Below, one piece after another: positions 35,937 to 47,498 of a stretch of 64,000 nucleotides of DNA. The notes beneath the pieces were generated by a model. It worked only from the letters and a program-made list of their open reading frames with translations. It did not search any database and was not told where the DNA came from. Numbering within the stretch: position 1 is the stretch's first letter; every line of letters begins with the position of its first letter. A program made the position numbers and the translations under genes. The stretch comes from Corynebacterium poyangense (GTDB lineage: Bacteria; Actinomycetota; Actinomycetes; Mycobacteriales; Mycobacteriaceae): NCBI RefSeq assembly GCF_014522205.1, contig NZ_CP046884.1, forward strand, positions 2,046,001-2,110,000. The letters are read 5' to 3'.

Positions 35937-37679
35937 TTAACGAACTCCGACCGTTTCGTCGTGCTTACCGGCGGTGCCTGAGGGCTCAAACTTTCCACCA
36001 TGGTTTTCAGCACGCATCCGTTCAACCACGTGTGGATAGTGCAGCTCAAAAGCGGGACGCTCGGAGCGGATTCGCGGCAGGGATACGAAGTTGTGGCGCG
36101 GCGGCGGGCAGGAGGTAGCCCACTCCAGGGAGTTGCCATAACCCCAGGGATCATCGACGGTGACCACTTCACCGTAGCGCCAGGACTTAAAGACATTCCA
36201 GATGAACGGGAGAACAGAAAGACCCAGCAAGAAGGCAAATACCGTGGAGATCTGGTTCAGCAGGGTGAAGCCATCGGTGTCGAGGTAGTCAGCGTAACGA
36301 CGTGGCATACCCATGTTGCCCAGCCAGTGCTGAACCATGAAGGTGCCATGGAAACCGATGAAGGTCAACCAGAAGTGAATCTTGCCGAGCCGTTCATCCA
36401 GCATACGTCCGGTCATCTTCGGGAACCAGAAGTAGACGCCAGCGCAGGACGCGAATACCACGGTACCGAAGAGGGTGTAGTGGAAGTGCGCAATCAAGAA
36501 GTAGGACTCAGAGATATGGAAGTCCAACGGAGGAGAAGCCAACATGATGCCGGTCATACCACCGAAAAGGAAGGTTGCCATAAAGCCTAGGCACCAGATC
36601 ATCGGGGTCTCCCAGGTGATGTGGCCACCCCACATGGTTCCAACCCAGTTGAAGAACTTCACGCCGGTGGGGACCGCGATGAGGAAGGTCATGAAGGAGA
36701 AGAACGGCAGCAAGATGGCGCCGGTCACGAACATGTGGTGTGCCCACACTGCCATCGAGAGAGCACCGATGGACAAGGTCGCGAAGACCAGGCCGATGTA
36801 GCCGAACATCGGTTTCCGCGAGAAGACGGGGATGATTTCAGAGATCACGCCAAAGAAGGGCAGAGCCAAAACATAGACCTCGGGGTGTCCGAAGAACCAG
36901 AACAGGTGCTGCCACAGGATAGCGCCACCATTACCGGGATCATAGATGTGTCCGCCGAGCTTGCGGTCATAGAGCACGCCCAGGGCGGCGGCCAGTAGCA
37001 AGGGGAAGATCATGAGTACGATGACCGAGGTGACGAAGATGTTCCAGGTGAAAATCGGCATCCGGAACAGGGTCATGCCCGGTGCGCGTAGGCAGAGAAT
37101 AGTGGTCAGCATGTTGATGGCAGATGCAACGGTACCTACACCAGTTGCACCGACACCCACGATCCACAAGTCTGCACCAATACCTGGGGTGTAGAGCACG
37201 TCGGAAAGCGGGGAATACATGGTCCAGCCGAAGTCAGCGGCTCCACCTGGGGTAAGGAAACCGGCGAGCATGGCTACACCACCGACGGTGGTGATCCAGA
37301 AGCCGAAAGCGTTCAGACGCGGGAAAGCAACGTCGGGCGCTCCGATCTGGAGCGGAAGCACATAGTTAGCGAAGCCCCAGACGATGGGGGTGCCGTAAAG
37401 CAGCAGCATGACGGTGCCGTGCATGGTGAACAGCTGGTTGAACTGCTCATTGGATAAGAATTGCAGACCCGGCGAGAAGAGTTCCGCACGGATCAACAGT
37501 GCCATCAGCCCTCCCAGGAAGAAGAAGCTGAAGGACATGATGATGTACATGATGCCCAACTGCTTGTGATCAGTTGTGGTAAGCATCATCCAGGCTCTAG
37601 ACCCTTTACGGTCATGCCCGGTGGGATTAGGCCGGGTAGGCTCGACGTAATTGTCAAGCCGTGGCTCCACAGCGGTCAT
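35937..37679 (-). CDS. ctaD: Cytochrome aa3 oxidase subunit I
   Basis: The 580-residue membrane protein is the catalytic subunit of cytochrome c oxidase, reducing oxygen and pumping protons. It carries haem and copper ligands in typical places: [20 protein letters not shown] early (His for haem a), [20 protein letters not shown] (CuB His and cross-linked Tyr), [13 protein letters not shown] (two CuB His) and [13 protein letters not shown] (haem a3/a His). About 12 helices are visible. Upstream lies a GlxR-like site at 37898. Confidence 0.97.
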   Translation of the reverse strand: MTAVEPRLDNYVEPTRPNPTGHDRKGSRAWMMLTTTDHKQLGIMYIIMSFSFFFLGGLMALLIRAELFSPGLQFLSNEQFNQLFTMHGTVMLLLYGTPIVWGFANYVLPLQIGAPDVAFPRLNAFGFWITTVGGVAMLAGFLTPGGAADFGWTMYSPLSDVLYTPGIGADLWIVGVGATGVGTVASAINMLTTILCLRAPGMTLFRMPIFTWNIFVTSVIVLMIFPLLLAAALGVLYDRKLGGHIYDPGNGGAILWQHLFWFFGHPEVYVLALPFFGVISEIIPVFSRKPMFGYIGLVFATLSIGALSMAVWAHHMFVTGAILLPFFSFMTFLIAVPTGVKFFNWVGTMWGGHITWETPMIWCLGFMATFLFGGMTGIMLASPPLDFHISESYFLIAHFHYTLFGTVVFASCAGVYFWFPKMTGRMLDERLGKIHFWLTFIGFHGTFMVQHWLGNMGMPRRYADYLDTDGFTLLNQISTVFAFLLGLSVLPFIWNVFKSWRYGEVVTVDDPWGYGNSLEWATSCPPPRHNFVSLPRIRSERPAFELHYPHVVERMRAENHGGKFEPSGTAGKHDETVGVR

Positions 37680-37897
37680 ATGATCCTCCTGACTACGTGG
37701 GCAGCTCTGAAGGTTACAGAAATGCCCAAGGGTTTCACGGATCTATCTTAAGAGAGCATGAGGAACTAATCCAGCTCGGCATGGTTCCAACGGGGGTGGA
37801 AAATATCTAAGACCACCTGGTTATGAGGCAGAGCTCAAGTGATTCCAGCCCGAATGCCGGGTTTCCTGAGAAAAAACGGCAGCAGGAATTGTTTTTT

Positions 37898-37913
37898 TGT
37901 GACACTCCTCACT
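37898..37913. promoter_or_regulatory. GlxR-like (CRP-type) binding site before ctaD
   Basis: TGTGACACTCCTCACT matches the CRP/GlxR pattern TGTGA-N6-TCACA except for the last base. GlxR is the cAMP-binding global regulator of corynebacteria and is known to control respiratory genes including ctaD in C. glutamicum. It lies about 220 bases upstream of the ctaD start, so its distance to the promoter is uncertain. Confidence 0.5.
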
Positions 37914-37982
37914 TGGGCGCCCTGAAGCGAGAAAGGTTTTTCACCCCCCTCTTGGGATCAACCCAAAGATTGATCAAGACTG

Positions 37983-38016
37983 AGAAAAGCGAGGTAGCGG
38001 TTACCCACTACCTCGC
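37983..38016 (-). terminator. Intrinsic terminator of nrdF
   Basis: GCGAGGTAG at 37989-37997 pairs perfectly with CTACCTCGC at 38008-38016 around a 10-base loop. Read on the minus strand the stem is followed by TTTTCTC, giving an intrinsic terminator 70 bases past the nrdF stop. Confidence 0.75.
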
Positions 38017-38085
38017 CTAGACAGGAAAGCTAGGGTGAAAGTGCGTGATTTTCGACGCCGGGTAGGCATCGAACCTCTTTGCGGG

Positions 38086-39531
<1,446 letters not shown>

Positions 39532-40020
39532 ATGGCTATTAACGAACAACTTCAGGATGCACTCAATGACCAAGTAACTGCTGAGATCGAAGCCTCGATG
39601 CTCTACCTTCAGCTCTCCTACATTCTCGATGACCTAGGCCTCCTGGGGATGAGCGCATGGATGAAAAAGCAGCATGAAGAAGAATTAGAGCACGCCGCAC
39701 GATTCTCTCAGCATCTTCTTGACCGTGAGATCCTGCCCCAAATCAATAACATCAATGCTCCTATCCTGAAGATCTCCAATGCCGTCGAGGCATTCGAAGC
39801 TGCCCTCAACCATGAGCGTGCAGTATCGGCAAAAATCCGTCGGTTAGCAGAGCTTCAAGATGAGCATAAAGATTGGGATTCTCGCCCGTTGATTAACTCT
39901 TTCCTGGAGGAACAAATCGAAGAAGAGGCGACTGTGAACGAAATTTTGGATCGCCTGCGGATTGCCGGAGATTCCGGCTCTGGCATCCTGAGAATCGACG
40001 CGGAATTGGGCTCCCGCTAA
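39532..40020 (+). CDS. ftn: Ferritin
   Basis: A 162-residue iron-storage protein that assembles into 24-mers. The ferroxidase ligands are visible: Glu in LNDQVTAEIEASMLYLQLSY, Glu-Glu-His in MKKQHEEELEHAARFSQHLL and Glu in the later helix EFAL-like region (INSFLEEQIEEEATVNEIL). TAGATT lies six bases before the ATG without any ribosome site, suggesting a leaderless mRNA. A palindromic terminator follows. Confidence 0.95.
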   Translation: MAINEQLQDALNDQVTAEIEASMLYLQLSYILDDLGLLGMSAWMKKQHEEELEHAARFSQHLLDREILPQINNINAPILKISNAVEAFEAALNHERAVSAKIRRLAELQDEHKDWDSRPLINSFLEEQIEEEATVNEILDRLRIAGDSGSGILRIDAELGSR

Positions 40021-40044
40021 GAAATTCATTACCCCCGCTCCCCC

Positions 40045-40070
40045 AACGGCTGTCGATCGACAGCCGTTTT
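40045..40070 (+). terminator. Intrinsic terminator of ftn
   Basis: A perfect inverted repeat, AACGGCTGTC paired with GACAGCCGTT around GATC, is followed by TT. It begins 25 bases after the ftn stop and reads rightward, a clear rho-independent terminator. Confidence 0.85.
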
Positions 40071-40139
40071 CCGTTATCTTTCTAAGAAAATTGCCTTAAA
40101 CTTTTAAGGAACCAACCTAGTTTCTCGGAGTTGTCCGTC

Positions 40140-40859
40140 ATGAAAGATCAACAGTGCGTCTACCCCACTGCCGTACCCATCCTGGACTCAGTCCTTGATG
40201 TGATAGCCGGGGACATTATTACCGGTCGGATTAAACCAGGCCAGGTTTTTACCCTTAATGATATTGGTCAACGCTTTGATATCTCTCGTACTGTTTCCCG
40301 AGAAGTCATGCGGGCTTTGGAACAACGTGGACTCGCCTCTGCTTCACGGCGGGTGGGAATCACCGTCTTAGATAGAAGCCACTGGAATGCCTTTGATCCC
40401 TTAATTATTAGGCTGCGGCTTGAAGACCGAGAGCTACGAATCCCTCAACTTCGTTCTTTAAATGAATTAAGAATAGGGATTGAACCCTTAGCAGCTCGTC
40501 GAAGTGCGGAATTTGCTTCAGAGGCACAGCGAGAAAGGTTAGTAGAGCTAGCCGCAGAACTTGCCTGCCTTGGCAATGAACGGAAAGCCAACACCCAGGA
40601 ATTCCTCATCGCCGATTGTGAATTCCACAGTGTGCTTTTGGAAGCTTCCCACAATGAGATGTTCTCCGGGCTAACACCCCTGTTATTGATGGTCTTGCAA
40701 GCCCGCACCGCACATCGCCTGCAGCCGGCAACCCCCGCTGAGGGTGTGATGGATCATCATGTGGACTTAGCCCAAGCCATCGCCCGAGGAGATGGTGCCG
40801 AAGCTGAACGGCTTACTCACGCGATTCTGGCTGAAGTCAATGCGTTCTTAGAGTCTTAG
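40140..40859 (+). CDS. GntR/FadR-family regulator, GntR1-like
   Basis: A 239-residue protein with a winged helix-turn-helix at about residues 15-70 (IAGDIITGRIKPGQVFTLND; ISRTVSREVMRALEQRGLAS) and a helical FCD effector domain (residues about 90-235) with metal-binding residues in DCEFHSVLLEASHN and HHVDLAQAIARGD. In C. glutamicum the gene between ftn and nrdE is gntR1, which represses gluconate genes and is relieved by gluconate. That suits gntK at 10550 but is inferred from order. The ATG at 40140 has GGAG nine bases upstream; an in-frame TTG at 40131 does not. Confidence 0.82.
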   Translation: MKDQQCVYPTAVPILDSVLDVIAGDIITGRIKPGQVFTLNDIGQRFDISRTVSREVMRALEQRGLASASRRVGITVLDRSHWNAFDPLIIRLRLEDRELRIPQLRSLNELRIGIEPLAARRSAEFASEAQRERLVELAAELACLGNERKANTQEFLIADCEFHSVLLEASHNEMFSGLTPLLLMVLQARTAHRLQPATPAEGVMDHHVDLAQAIARGDGAEAERLTHAILAEVNAFLES

Positions 40860-40870
40860 CGAACAAAAAA

Positions 40871-40908
40871 CGACCGCCTAGGTCTTTTCTTTCCCTATGG
40901 CGGCCGCC
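40871..40908 (-). terminator. Terminator of nrdE
   Basis: An imperfect stem (ACCGCCTAGG with CCTATGGCGG, one bulge) is followed, read on the minus strand, by CGTTTTTTG with six T residues. It lies 13-50 bases past the nrdE stop and also close to the end of the gntR gene, so it may serve both directions. Confidence 0.6.
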
Positions 40909-40921
40909 TGCTCACGGTGCG

Positions 40922-43084
40922 CTAGAGCATACAGCTTACGCACCCTTCCACTTCGGTTCCTTGCAGCGCAATTTGACGAAGCCGAATGTAGTACAGCGTT
41001 TTGATCCCATGAGACCACGCGTAGATTTGTGCCCGGTTAATATCGCGGGTAGTTGCGTCTGCTGGGAAGAACAGGGTCAAAGATAAGCCCTGGTCAACGT
41101 ATTTTGTCGCCACCGCATAGGTGTCAATGATTTTCCGGTAACCGACTTCGTAGGCGTCGGCATAGTACTCCAGGTTGTCATTGTCCATATGGGGGGCTGG
41201 GTAATAGACCCGGCCAATTCGGCCTTCTTTGCGGATCTCCACCTTCGACGCAATGGGGTGAATAGACGACGTTGAGTTATTGATATAAGAGATGGATCCG
41301 GTAGGTGGAATCGCCTGAAGATAGCGGTTGTATAGCCCATCTTTCATGACATCATGTTTGAGGTTTTCCCAATCTTCCGCGGTGGGGATATGGGCCGAGG
41401 AACGCTCAAAAAGTTCCTGAACCTTAGGGGTTTTAGGGGCAAAATCCGCAGGGTCAAAGCGATCAAAATAGGCTCCGCTGGCGTAGTCAGAAGTCTCGAA
41501 CTTTTCAAAGCTCCGCCCCTTTTCGCGAGCTATTTTATTCGACGCCCGCAGGCACTGGTAAAGCACAGCCGCGAAATATGCGTTCGTAAAATCGAGGCCT
41601 TCTTCAGAACCATAATGGATTCGTTCCCGGCCAAGGAAACCGTGAAGGTTCATCTGTCCTAACCCAATAGCGTGGGCAGCATTATTGCCTTTACGGATTG
41701 AGGGAACAGAATCAATTGAGGTCCGTTCGGATACAGCAGTGAGCCCACGAATAGCTGTTTCAATGGTGCGTGCAAAATCGGGAGAATCCATAGATAGAGC
41801 TATGTTGAGGGACCCAAGATTGCAGGAGATATCCTCTCCGACTTCCTGATAGGTGAGATCATCATTCAGCACCGAAGGGGTGGAGATCTGCAAAATCTCC
41901 GAACATAAATTAGAGTGCGTTACCCTACCTTCAATGGGATTTGCCCGGTTAGCGGTATCTTCAAACATGATATAGGGATAACCGGATTCAAATTGCACCT
42001 CCGCCAACGTTTGGAAGAATTGCCGGGCGTTGATCTTCTTCTTTCGAATACGGTCGTCTTCGAGCATTTCTGCATAATGCTCAGTAATAGAGATATCTGA
42101 GAAAGGCTTGCCGTACACCCGCTCTACGTCGTAGGGCGAGAAGAGGTACATGTCATCGTTCTTCTTCGCCAATTCGAATGTAATATCCGGGATCACCACA
42201 CCCAGCGATAGAGTCTTAATACGAATTTTTTCATCAGCATTCTCCCGCTTGGTGTCCAAGAAGGTCAAGATATCTGGGTGGTGAGCATTGAGGTACACCG
42301 CCCCAGCCCCTTGGCGAGCCCCCAGTTGGTTGGCGTAGGAGAAGGAATCTTCGAGCAGCTTCATGACGGGAACGACCCCGGATGATTGGTTCTCAATCTT
42401 TTTGATGGGGGCTCCTGCTTCTCGGAGATTGCTAAGTAATAGCGCCACACCGCCTCCGCGCTTCGATAGCTGCAGCGCAGAGTTAATTGCTCGACCAATG
42501 GATTCCATGTTGTCTTCAATGCGCAGCAAGAAACAAGAAACCAGTTCTCCGCGCTGGGCCTTGCCGGCGTTTAAAAACGTTGGAGTTGCGGGCTGGAACC
42601 GACCAGTAATGATTTCATCGACCAAATGCTCAGCTAAAGATTCATCGCCACGAGCCAAATAGAGGGCCACCATGCAGACCCGGTCTTCAAAGCGCTCTAG
42701 GTAGCGCCGGCCGTCGAATGTTTTCAGGGTATAAGACGTGTAGTACTTATAGGCTCCCAAGAAAGTTTTGAACCGGAATTTATAGCCATACGCTCTCTGG
42801 AAGAGAGATTTAATAAATTCAAAGCTATAAGGCTCTAGGGTTTCCGGATCATAATAGTCATTGTCAACCAAGTAATTGAGTTTTTCTTTCAAATCATGGA
42901 AGAAAACGGTGTTCTGGTTGACATGTTGCAAAAAGAATTGCCTCGCGGCTGCGCGATCTTTATCGAATTGGATCTTGCCGTCCTCATCATAAAGATTGAG
43001 CAAGGCGTTTAATGCATGATAGTCCATCTGCTGGTGCTGGATAGTGGGTTCTGTAACCGATGAAGCGTGGGCATTCTGGGACAT
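40922..43084 (-). CDS. nrdE: Class Ib ribonucleotide reductase large subunit
   Basis: The 720-residue catalytic subunit reduces ribonucleoside diphosphates. Active-site elements are present: [20 protein letters not shown] (Cys), [12 protein letters not shown] with the radical-site Cys, and the C-terminal VEGCVSCML redox pair that NrdH reduces. The N-terminus lacks the ATP-cone allosteric domain typical of class Ia, as expected for class Ib. It follows nrdI by 24 bases. Confidence 0.96.
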   Translation of the reverse strand: MSQNAHASSVTEPTIQHQQMDYHALNALLNLYDEDGKIQFDKDRAAARQFFLQHVNQNTVFFHDLKEKLNYLVDNDYYDPETLEPYSFEFIKSLFQRAYGYKFRFKTFLGAYKYYTSYTLKTFDGRRYLERFEDRVCMVALYLARGDESLAEHLVDEIITGRFQPATPTFLNAGKAQRGELVSCFLLRIEDNMESIGRAINSALQLSKRGGGVALLLSNLREAGAPIKKIENQSSGVVPVMKLLEDSFSYANQLGARQGAGAVYLNAHHPDILTFLDTKRENADEKIRIKTLSLGVVIPDITFELAKKNDDMYLFSPYDVERVYGKPFSDISITEHYAEMLEDDRIRKKKINARQFFQTLAEVQFESGYPYIMFEDTANRANPIEGRVTHSNLCSEILQISTPSVLNDDLTYQEVGEDISCNLGSLNIALSMDSPDFARTIETAIRGLTAVSERTSIDSVPSIRKGNNAAHAIGLGQMNLHGFLGRERIHYGSEEGLDFTNAYFAAVLYQCLRASNKIAREKGRSFEKFETSDYASGAYFDRFDPADFAPKTPKVQELFERSSAHIPTAEDWENLKHDVMKDGLYNRYLQAIPPTGSISYINNSTSSIHPIASKVEIRKEGRIGRVYYPAPHMDNDNLEYYADAYEVGYRKIIDTYAVATKYVDQGLSLTLFFPADATTRDINRAQIYAWSHGIKTLYYIRLRQIALQGTEVEGCVSCML

Positions 43085-43108
43085 GGTGATAGGAAAGAAC
43101 CTTTCAAG

Positions 43109-43594
43109 TTAAGAGGCGGATCCCGGTTGGGCAGCAGACCCCACAGAATCACTCAATACTGGATTTTCAAAGCCAAGAGCTCGCGCATGAGCGCGCAGTC
43201 CTGCACGGAGGACGCGGACATCTTCATCCGTGCCCAACAGCTCAAATCGATAGACATAAGGGACATGGCATTTTTCTGAGATCACATCTCCGGCTTTGCC
43301 ATAATCCACCCCAAAATTAGAGTTCCCGCTCGCCACCACACAGCGAATCAAGCTGCGATTGTGCTTGTTATTAAGGAACCGAATGACCTGGGGTGGTACT
43401 GGACGAGAATTCTGGTTCAGGATTCCCGCCCCACCGCCATAGGTTGGACAAATCAACACGTAGGGTTCATCGACAATAAGCGGCGGATCGCTACGTCGCA
43501 GGGGAATTCGTTGCGCAGGTAAACCAAGCTTCTGGACGAAGCGATGGGTATTCTCCGTAGCTGAGGAGAAGTACACCACCAGCACGTCGATCAC
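43109..43594 (-). CDS. nrdI: NrdI flavodoxin-like protein
   Basis: This 161-residue flavoprotein supplies oxidant to assemble the manganese-tyrosyl cofactor of NrdF. The flavodoxin fold shows [19 protein letters not shown] (phosphate loop), [20 protein letters not shown] (the NrdI 50s-type loop rich in Gly) and [20 protein letters not shown]. It lies between nrdH and nrdE on one transcript with nrdH. Confidence 0.95.
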   Translation of the reverse strand: MIDVLVVYFSSATENTHRFVQKLGLPAQRIPLRRSDPPLIVDEPYVLICPTYGGGAGILNQNSRPVPPQVIRFLNNKHNRSLIRCVVASGNSNFGVDYGKAGDVISEKCHVPYVYRFELLGTDEDVRVLRAGLRAHARALGFENPVLSDSVGSAAQPGSAS

Positions 43595-43681
43595 TTCCTT
43601 ATATTGTGGGAGCTAGGGGGCTAGATATTGTAAAGACCGCCTCGAAAGATTCAGAGACGGTACGAACAGGGGCTAGCTGCG

Positions 43682-43915
43682 TTAAGCAACTTCTGCAGCC
43701 AGGGAGCGGATCCGATCAGGACGGAAGCCGGACCAATGCTGTCCATTGACTTCTACGACCGGGGCCTGAAGATACCCCAAAGCCATGACGTAATCACGTG
43801 CGTCATCATCAAGGCTGATGTCAACGGTGGTGTACTCCAACCCGGCGCGATCCAAAGCCTTCTTCGTGGCGTTGCACTGCATACAAGCGGGCTTGGTGTA
43901 CAAGGTGATAGCCAT
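43682..43915 (-). CDS. nrdH: NrdH redoxin
   Basis: A 77-residue glutaredoxin-like protein with thioredoxin-type activity, the electron donor of NrdEF. The redox motif is CMQC in YTKPACMQCNATKKALDRAG, and the C-terminal substrate-recognition segment is WSGFRPDRIRSLAAE. The ATG at 43915 has AAGGA seven bases upstream; an extended frame to 43978 lacks this support. Two NrdR boxes lie upstream at 44025 and 44057. Confidence 0.96.
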   Translation of the reverse strand: MAITLYTKPACMQCNATKKALDRAGLEYTTVDISLDDDARDYVMALGYLQAPVVEVNGQHWSGFRPDRIRSLAAEVA

Positions 43916-44024
43916 GGTTCCGTCCTTCAAAAAATCAGCTTCAGGATGCCTAGTGAATGGGACCTTCCCCGGTCTCATTCGCCGCCAAGAGCTGTTCCTC
44001 TACCGGCTGGCGGCAACACGGATA

Positions 44025-44072
44025 ACACTATACTTTGTGGGAATATGCTGCAAGTGACACTAGATATAGTAG
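44025..44072. promoter_or_regulatory. Pair of NrdR boxes
   Basis: ACACTATACTTTGTGG at 44025-44040 and ACACTAGATATAGTAG at 44057-44072 both resemble the NrdR consensus acaCwAtATaTwGtgt. Their starts are 32 bases apart, three helical turns, the spacing normally found for NrdR repression of nrd operons. They lie about 110-160 bases before nrdH on the minus strand. NrdR itself is not in the window. Confidence 0.85.
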
Positions 44073-44230
44073 TTACACGGAGGGAATTCCCAGGATGGTA
44101 GTTCCCCGAACCCCACATGTGGCGGCTTAAGAATTTGAAGCTGTCGGGCATGTAACTACACTCGCGTCATTCTCCCAGGATGAAACCATAAATAGTGGTA
44201 TAAATCACATTTAGGTGGGCGTCGGACAAT

Positions 44231-44269
44231 AAAACAAAACCGCACTGAATCTCAAAAACTCAGTGCGGT
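44231..44269 (-). terminator. Intrinsic terminator of rpmJ
   Basis: ACCGCACTGA at 44239-44248 pairs with TCAGTGCGGT at 44260-44269 around an 11-base loop. On the minus strand the stem is followed by TTTTGTTTT, a classical terminator 16 bases past the rpmJ stop. Confidence 0.85.
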
Positions 44270-44284
44270 CAATTCCCGGGCTCA

Positions 44285-44407
44285 TTAACCCTGACGGGCT
44301 TTAAAGCGCGGCTCTTTCTTGTTGATCACGTAGACCTTGCCGCGGCGACGCACGACCTGGGCGCCCGGCTTATTCTTCAGCGACCGAAGTGACTTGCGGA
44401 CCTTCAT
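44285..44407 (-). CDS. rpmJ: Ribosomal protein L36, zinc-free (C-minus) type
   Basis: The 40-residue protein reads [20 protein letters not shown] and ends [14 protein letters not shown]. It is the cysteine-free L36 paralogue, lacking the CxxC...C...H zinc ligands of the standard form, and this type generally substitutes when zinc is scarce. AAAGGAG lies six bases before the ATG. It is monocistronic, with its own terminator and a repeat-bearing upstream region. It lies next to nrdH in other corynebacteria as I recall. Confidence 0.92.
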   Translation of the reverse strand: MKVRKSLRSLKNKPGAQVVRRRGKVYVINKKEPRFKARQG

Positions 44408-44444
44408 CGGGCGCTCCTTTCCTGGGACTCGTAGTTCGATAAAA

Positions 44445-44466
44445 TCATGACATCACGGTCATGACA
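44445..44466. promoter_or_regulatory. Direct repeats upstream of rpmJ
   Basis: TCATGACA occurs at 44445-44452 and again at 44459-44466, 14 bases apart; the second lies in the palindrome GTCATGAC (44458-44465). The pair is 38-59 bases before the rpmJ start, a likely operator position near a -10-like region. No match to the Zur consensus I know. Confidence 0.4.
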
Positions 44467-44516
44467 CGGGGGTACATGTTACCTCACCACGGCTCTTATA
44501 CCAAACTGTCTAAACT

Positions 44517-45860
44517 TCAGGACCAACGACGCCTAAATTCTTCGCTTACTTCCTCCAGGCTGCGGCCGGTTGTTTCTGGAACGAAGATTCGGACAAAGAC
44601 CAGGGATAATGCTCCTAAGACGGCAAATACCCCAAAAGCCCCGGTAGCGCTTAAGGCATCAACCATAGGCAAGAAGAACTGCGCCACAAACCAGTTAGCG
44701 ATCCACAGCATCAACCCCGCCATACCCATGCCGATGCTGCGGACCTGTACTGGAACAATTTCACTCATCAACAGCCACGTTGTCAGCGATACCGCGGACT
44801 GCTGGAAAGCGACGAATAAGGCCATCAAAGCAAGGCAAAGATAAGCCATGGCGGTGGACTCGGTGGCATGACGAAACATAATTGCCACCAAAATGAGGGA
44901 GATAACATTCCCACTGAGACCAATGGTCAGGAGCCGACGGCGACCAACTCGGTCCACAATTTTAAGACCAATCCAGCACGCAACAACACTGACTACGCCA
45001 ATAAGAATTGCGGTATATACCGAGTTTGTGGTGGAAATTCCGACTTGGCTCATCATGGTCGGCGCAAAATAGATAACTGCATTTACTCCGCTGATTTGCT
45101 GAGTTATACCCACCCCAATGGCAATCATTACGGTGATCAATAACCATCGTTGTTGCAGTGCTCGCCATTCTTTACGTCGCGATGGCCCCTGCTCTTCCTT
45201 CGCGTCAAGAAATTCGCTTAAGTGCATCCCCGCCCGGTTCGCCACCTCGTGGGCACGGTCCACACGGTTGTGTCGGGCATACCAATAGGGGGTATCGGGC
45301 AAAAGCACCATCCCTATTCCCAGCATAGCTCCGGGGATAGCTGCCATACCCAACATCAGGTGCCAATTTCCCGAGGACGCCAATACGGAGTTGACCAGGT
45401 AGGCAACAAGTTGTCCCACCACAATCATCAGGGTGTTGAGAGAGACCAGACGTCCCCTGACTCGTGCCGGTACCATTTCGGCGATATACATGGGTGCGAC
45501 GATGCTCACTGCGCCTACCGCGACGCCCAAAAAGGTACGAGCGGAAGCCAGCATGAACACCGAGCTAGAGAGGGCGCACCATAGTGATCCGAGGATGAAA
45601 ACCCCCGCAGCCACGATGAGGCTGAGCCGGCGCCCTAGCATTTCTGCTATTCGACCACCAAGCAAGGCTCCGATAGCGGCCCCCACAAGGAGCATGGCGG
45701 TTACTCGCCCCTCTTGGGTAGGGGTCATGTGAAATTCTGGGGTGATATATAGCAGTGCCCCGGACATTACTCCGGTGTCATAACCAAAAAGCAGTCCGCC
45801 TAACGCAGCCACGCTGGACACCGTGCGCACATAGCGGGATTGCTGGGTCTGTGATTCCAT
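44517..45860 (-). CDS. MFS sugar transporter of the sugar-porter family
   Basis: A proton symporter of 447 residues with 12 predicted helices. Sugar-porter signatures are GGLLFGYDTGVMSGALLYI at helix 1, RVRGRLVSLNTLMIVVGQL, GGRIAEMLGRRLSLI and its C-half copy KIVDRVGRRRLLTIG, QQISGVNAVIYFAPTM at helix 7 and PETTGRSLEEVSEEFRRRW at the end. The substrate may be myo-inositol, xylose or another sugar. ATG 45860 has TAGGTT seven bases upstream, matching the leaderless pattern. It diverges from nadE, whose start is only 35 bases away. Confidence 0.88.
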   Translation of the reverse strand: MESQTQQSRYVRTVSSVAALGGLLFGYDTGVMSGALLYITPEFHMTPTQEGRVTAMLLVGAAIGALLGGRIAEMLGRRLSLIVAAGVFILGSLWCALSSSVFMLASARTFLGVAVGAVSIVAPMYIAEMVPARVRGRLVSLNTLMIVVGQLVAYLVNSVLASSGNWHLMLGMAAIPGAMLGIGMVLLPDTPYWYARHNRVDRAHEVANRAGMHLSEFLDAKEEQGPSRRKEWRALQQRWLLITVMIAIGVGITQQISGVNAVIYFAPTMMSQVGISTTNSVYTAILIGVVSVVACWIGLKIVDRVGRRRLLTIGLSGNVISLILVAIMFRHATESTAMAYLCLALMALFVAFQQSAVSLTTWLLMSEIVPVQVRSIGMGMAGLMLWIANWFVAQFFLPMVDALSATGAFGVFAVLGALSLVFVRIFVPETTGRSLEEVSEEFRRRWS

Positions 45861-45895
45861 ATTCAGCAACCTATCCCCTCAGCTAAGGTAAGGTC

Positions 45896-46744
45896 ATGTC
45901 TTCACCCGAGTGCACTCTTCAGCAAAAGATCATATCTACCCTGCATGTCCGCCCCTTGATCGATCCAGCTAAGGAAGTTCAGGACCGCTGCAACTTTTTA
46001 GTTGACTACCTCCGCACAACCGGGGCGCGGGGTTACGTCCTAGGAATATCTGGGGGACAAGACTCCACGCTTTGCGGCAGACTCGCCCAAATGGCGGTAG
46101 AACAGGCTCGACACCACAACCTAGAAGCAGAGTTTTGGGCTCTTCGGCTTCCTCATGGTATCCAAGCCGATGAGGCTGACGCCCAACGAGCACTGGATTT
46201 TATTCAACCTGACCACCGACTCACCATCAATATCGAAAGCGCGACGTCGGCTTTGGATTCAGCGGTAGCGCAGGCACTGGGACGCACCGAACTTAGCGAT
46301 TTCAATCGAGGAAATATCAAAGCTCGACAGCGCATGGTGGCGCAGTATGCCTTGGCGGGCGAGTATGGACTCCTGGTTCTAGGGACAGACCACGCGGCCG
46401 AAAACCTCACCGGATTCTTCACGAAATTTGGTGATGGCGCAGCAGATCTATTGCCCTTGGAGGGCCTCAATAAACGTCAAGGTGCGCAAATCTTGAAATA
46501 CTTAGGGGCCCCGGAATCAACCTGGCTGAAAATTCCTACCGCAGATTTAGAAGATGACCGGCCAGCTCTGCCTGATGAGGAAGCATTAGGGGTGACGTAT
46601 CAGGATATCGATGATTACTTGGAAGGCCGCCAGGTGAGCCCTCAAGCCCAAGGTCGTATTGAGCAGCTATGGCGTAACGGCCAACACAAGCGGCACCTTC
46701 CCCCTGGGCCTACAGCCGCCTGGTGGCAGACGACTTCCTCCTGA
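45896..46744 (+). CDS. nadE: NAD synthetase, ammonia-dependent
   Basis: The 282-residue enzyme converts nicotinate adenine dinucleotide to NAD with ammonia. The pyrophosphatase P-loop is [20 protein letters not shown] near residue 50; [40 protein letters not shown] and [20 protein letters not shown] are conserved. It lacks the glutaminase domain of the longer mycobacterial NadE, so ammonia is the donor. TAAGGT lies six bases before the ATG, and AAGG could also act as a ribosome site. Its stop abuts the convergent kinase. Confidence 0.95.
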   Translation: MSSPECTLQQKIISTLHVRPLIDPAKEVQDRCNFLVDYLRTTGARGYVLGISGGQDSTLCGRLAQMAVEQARHHNLEAEFWALRLPHGIQADEADAQRALDFIQPDHRLTINIESATSALDSAVAQALGRTELSDFNRGNIKARQRMVAQYALAGEYGLLVLGTDHAAENLTGFFTKFGDGAADLLPLEGLNKRQGAQILKYLGAPESTWLKIPTADLEDDRPALPDEEALGVTYQDIDDYLEGRQVSPQAQGRIEQLWRNGQHKRHLPPGPTAAWWQTTSS

Positions 46745-46745
46745 C

Positions 46746-47498
46746 CTAACTCAACACCCGGATCGCTGCCCGAGCCTGGTGTCCTAACTCAACCCCATAG
46801 GCTGCACCGTGGGTAAGAGCATGGACGGCCAGGGGATGCAATTGGTGAATACACGTACGGTCCAGCCACCCTTGAGGAAGCGGGTGGACTTCTTCATAAC
46901 CAGCCCGAATGTCCGCCAGATAGGGCGCCCCAAATAAAGCTAGCATCGCTAAATCAGTTTCCCGGTGCCCTCCGTGGGCGGCAGGATCAATCAACACCGG
47001 ACCGTCGCACCCAAATAACACATTGCCCGACCATAAATCACCGTGAAGTCGCGCAGGTTCAACATCCCATCGCTGTTTCACCAACAACTCCAGGGCATGT
47101 TCCACATCCCCGAGGTCCGACTGGCGCAATGTCCCCTGGTCAGCTGCCGCCCGGGCAAAGGGCAGCACTCTTTGCTGAGCATAAAATGTCGCCCAATCCT
47201 CGGTGGGTGAACACTCCTGAGGTTGAGTCCCAATGAAATTTGGACCATCCCAATGCTCGGGTGGGCATCCATGTGCTGCGGCCCCAGCGTCATGGATCCG
47301 AGCCAATTCCCGCCCCACCCTGCGCGCCGCATCTGGGGTCGGAGACACCGTGGGGATACGGGTGATGTCAAGATAATTCTCCCCCACCTTGTGGACCGCC
47401 ACCACAATGTCACTGGCTTCGGCTAACCATCTCAACCCGGCAGCTTCCGCTCCTGCAGCTCCGGGGATTGACGTTCTTTTACGGTGAATCTCAACCAT
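46746..47498 (-). CDS. Fructosamine kinase-family protein
   Basis: A 250-residue aminoglycoside phosphotransferase-fold kinase. Its catalytic loop ARLHGDLWSGNVLFGCDGPV and DPAAHGGHRETDLAMLALFG match fructosamine/ribulosamine 3-kinases, which phosphorylate Amadori products so that they fall off proteins. The Asp of HGDLWSGN is the catalytic base. ATG 47498 has AGGA nine bases upstream; a longer frame to 47579 lacks it. It converges on nadE with only one base between the stops. Confidence 0.85.
   Translation of the reverse strand: MVEIHRKRTSIPGAAGAEAAGLRWLAEASDIVVAVHKVGENYLDITRIPTVSPTPDAARRVGRELARIHDAGAAAHGCPPEHWDGPNFIGTQPQECSPTEDWATFYAQQRVLPFARAAADQGTLRQSDLGDVEHALELLVKQRWDVEPARLHGDLWSGNVLFGCDGPVLIDPAAHGGHRETDLAMLALFGAPYLADIRAGYEEVHPLPQGWLDRTCIHQLHPLAVHALTHGAAYGVELGHQARAAIRVLS

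Larger units (their letters stand above)
37680..38085. other. ctaD-nrdF intergenic region
   Basis: About 405 bases. They hold the ctaD ribosome site (AGGAGG just upstream of 37679 on the minus strand), the presumed ctaD promoter, the GlxR-like site at 37898-37913 and the nrdF terminator at 37983-38016. The one short open frame on the plus strand lacks coding features and I do not call it. Confidence 0.55.
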
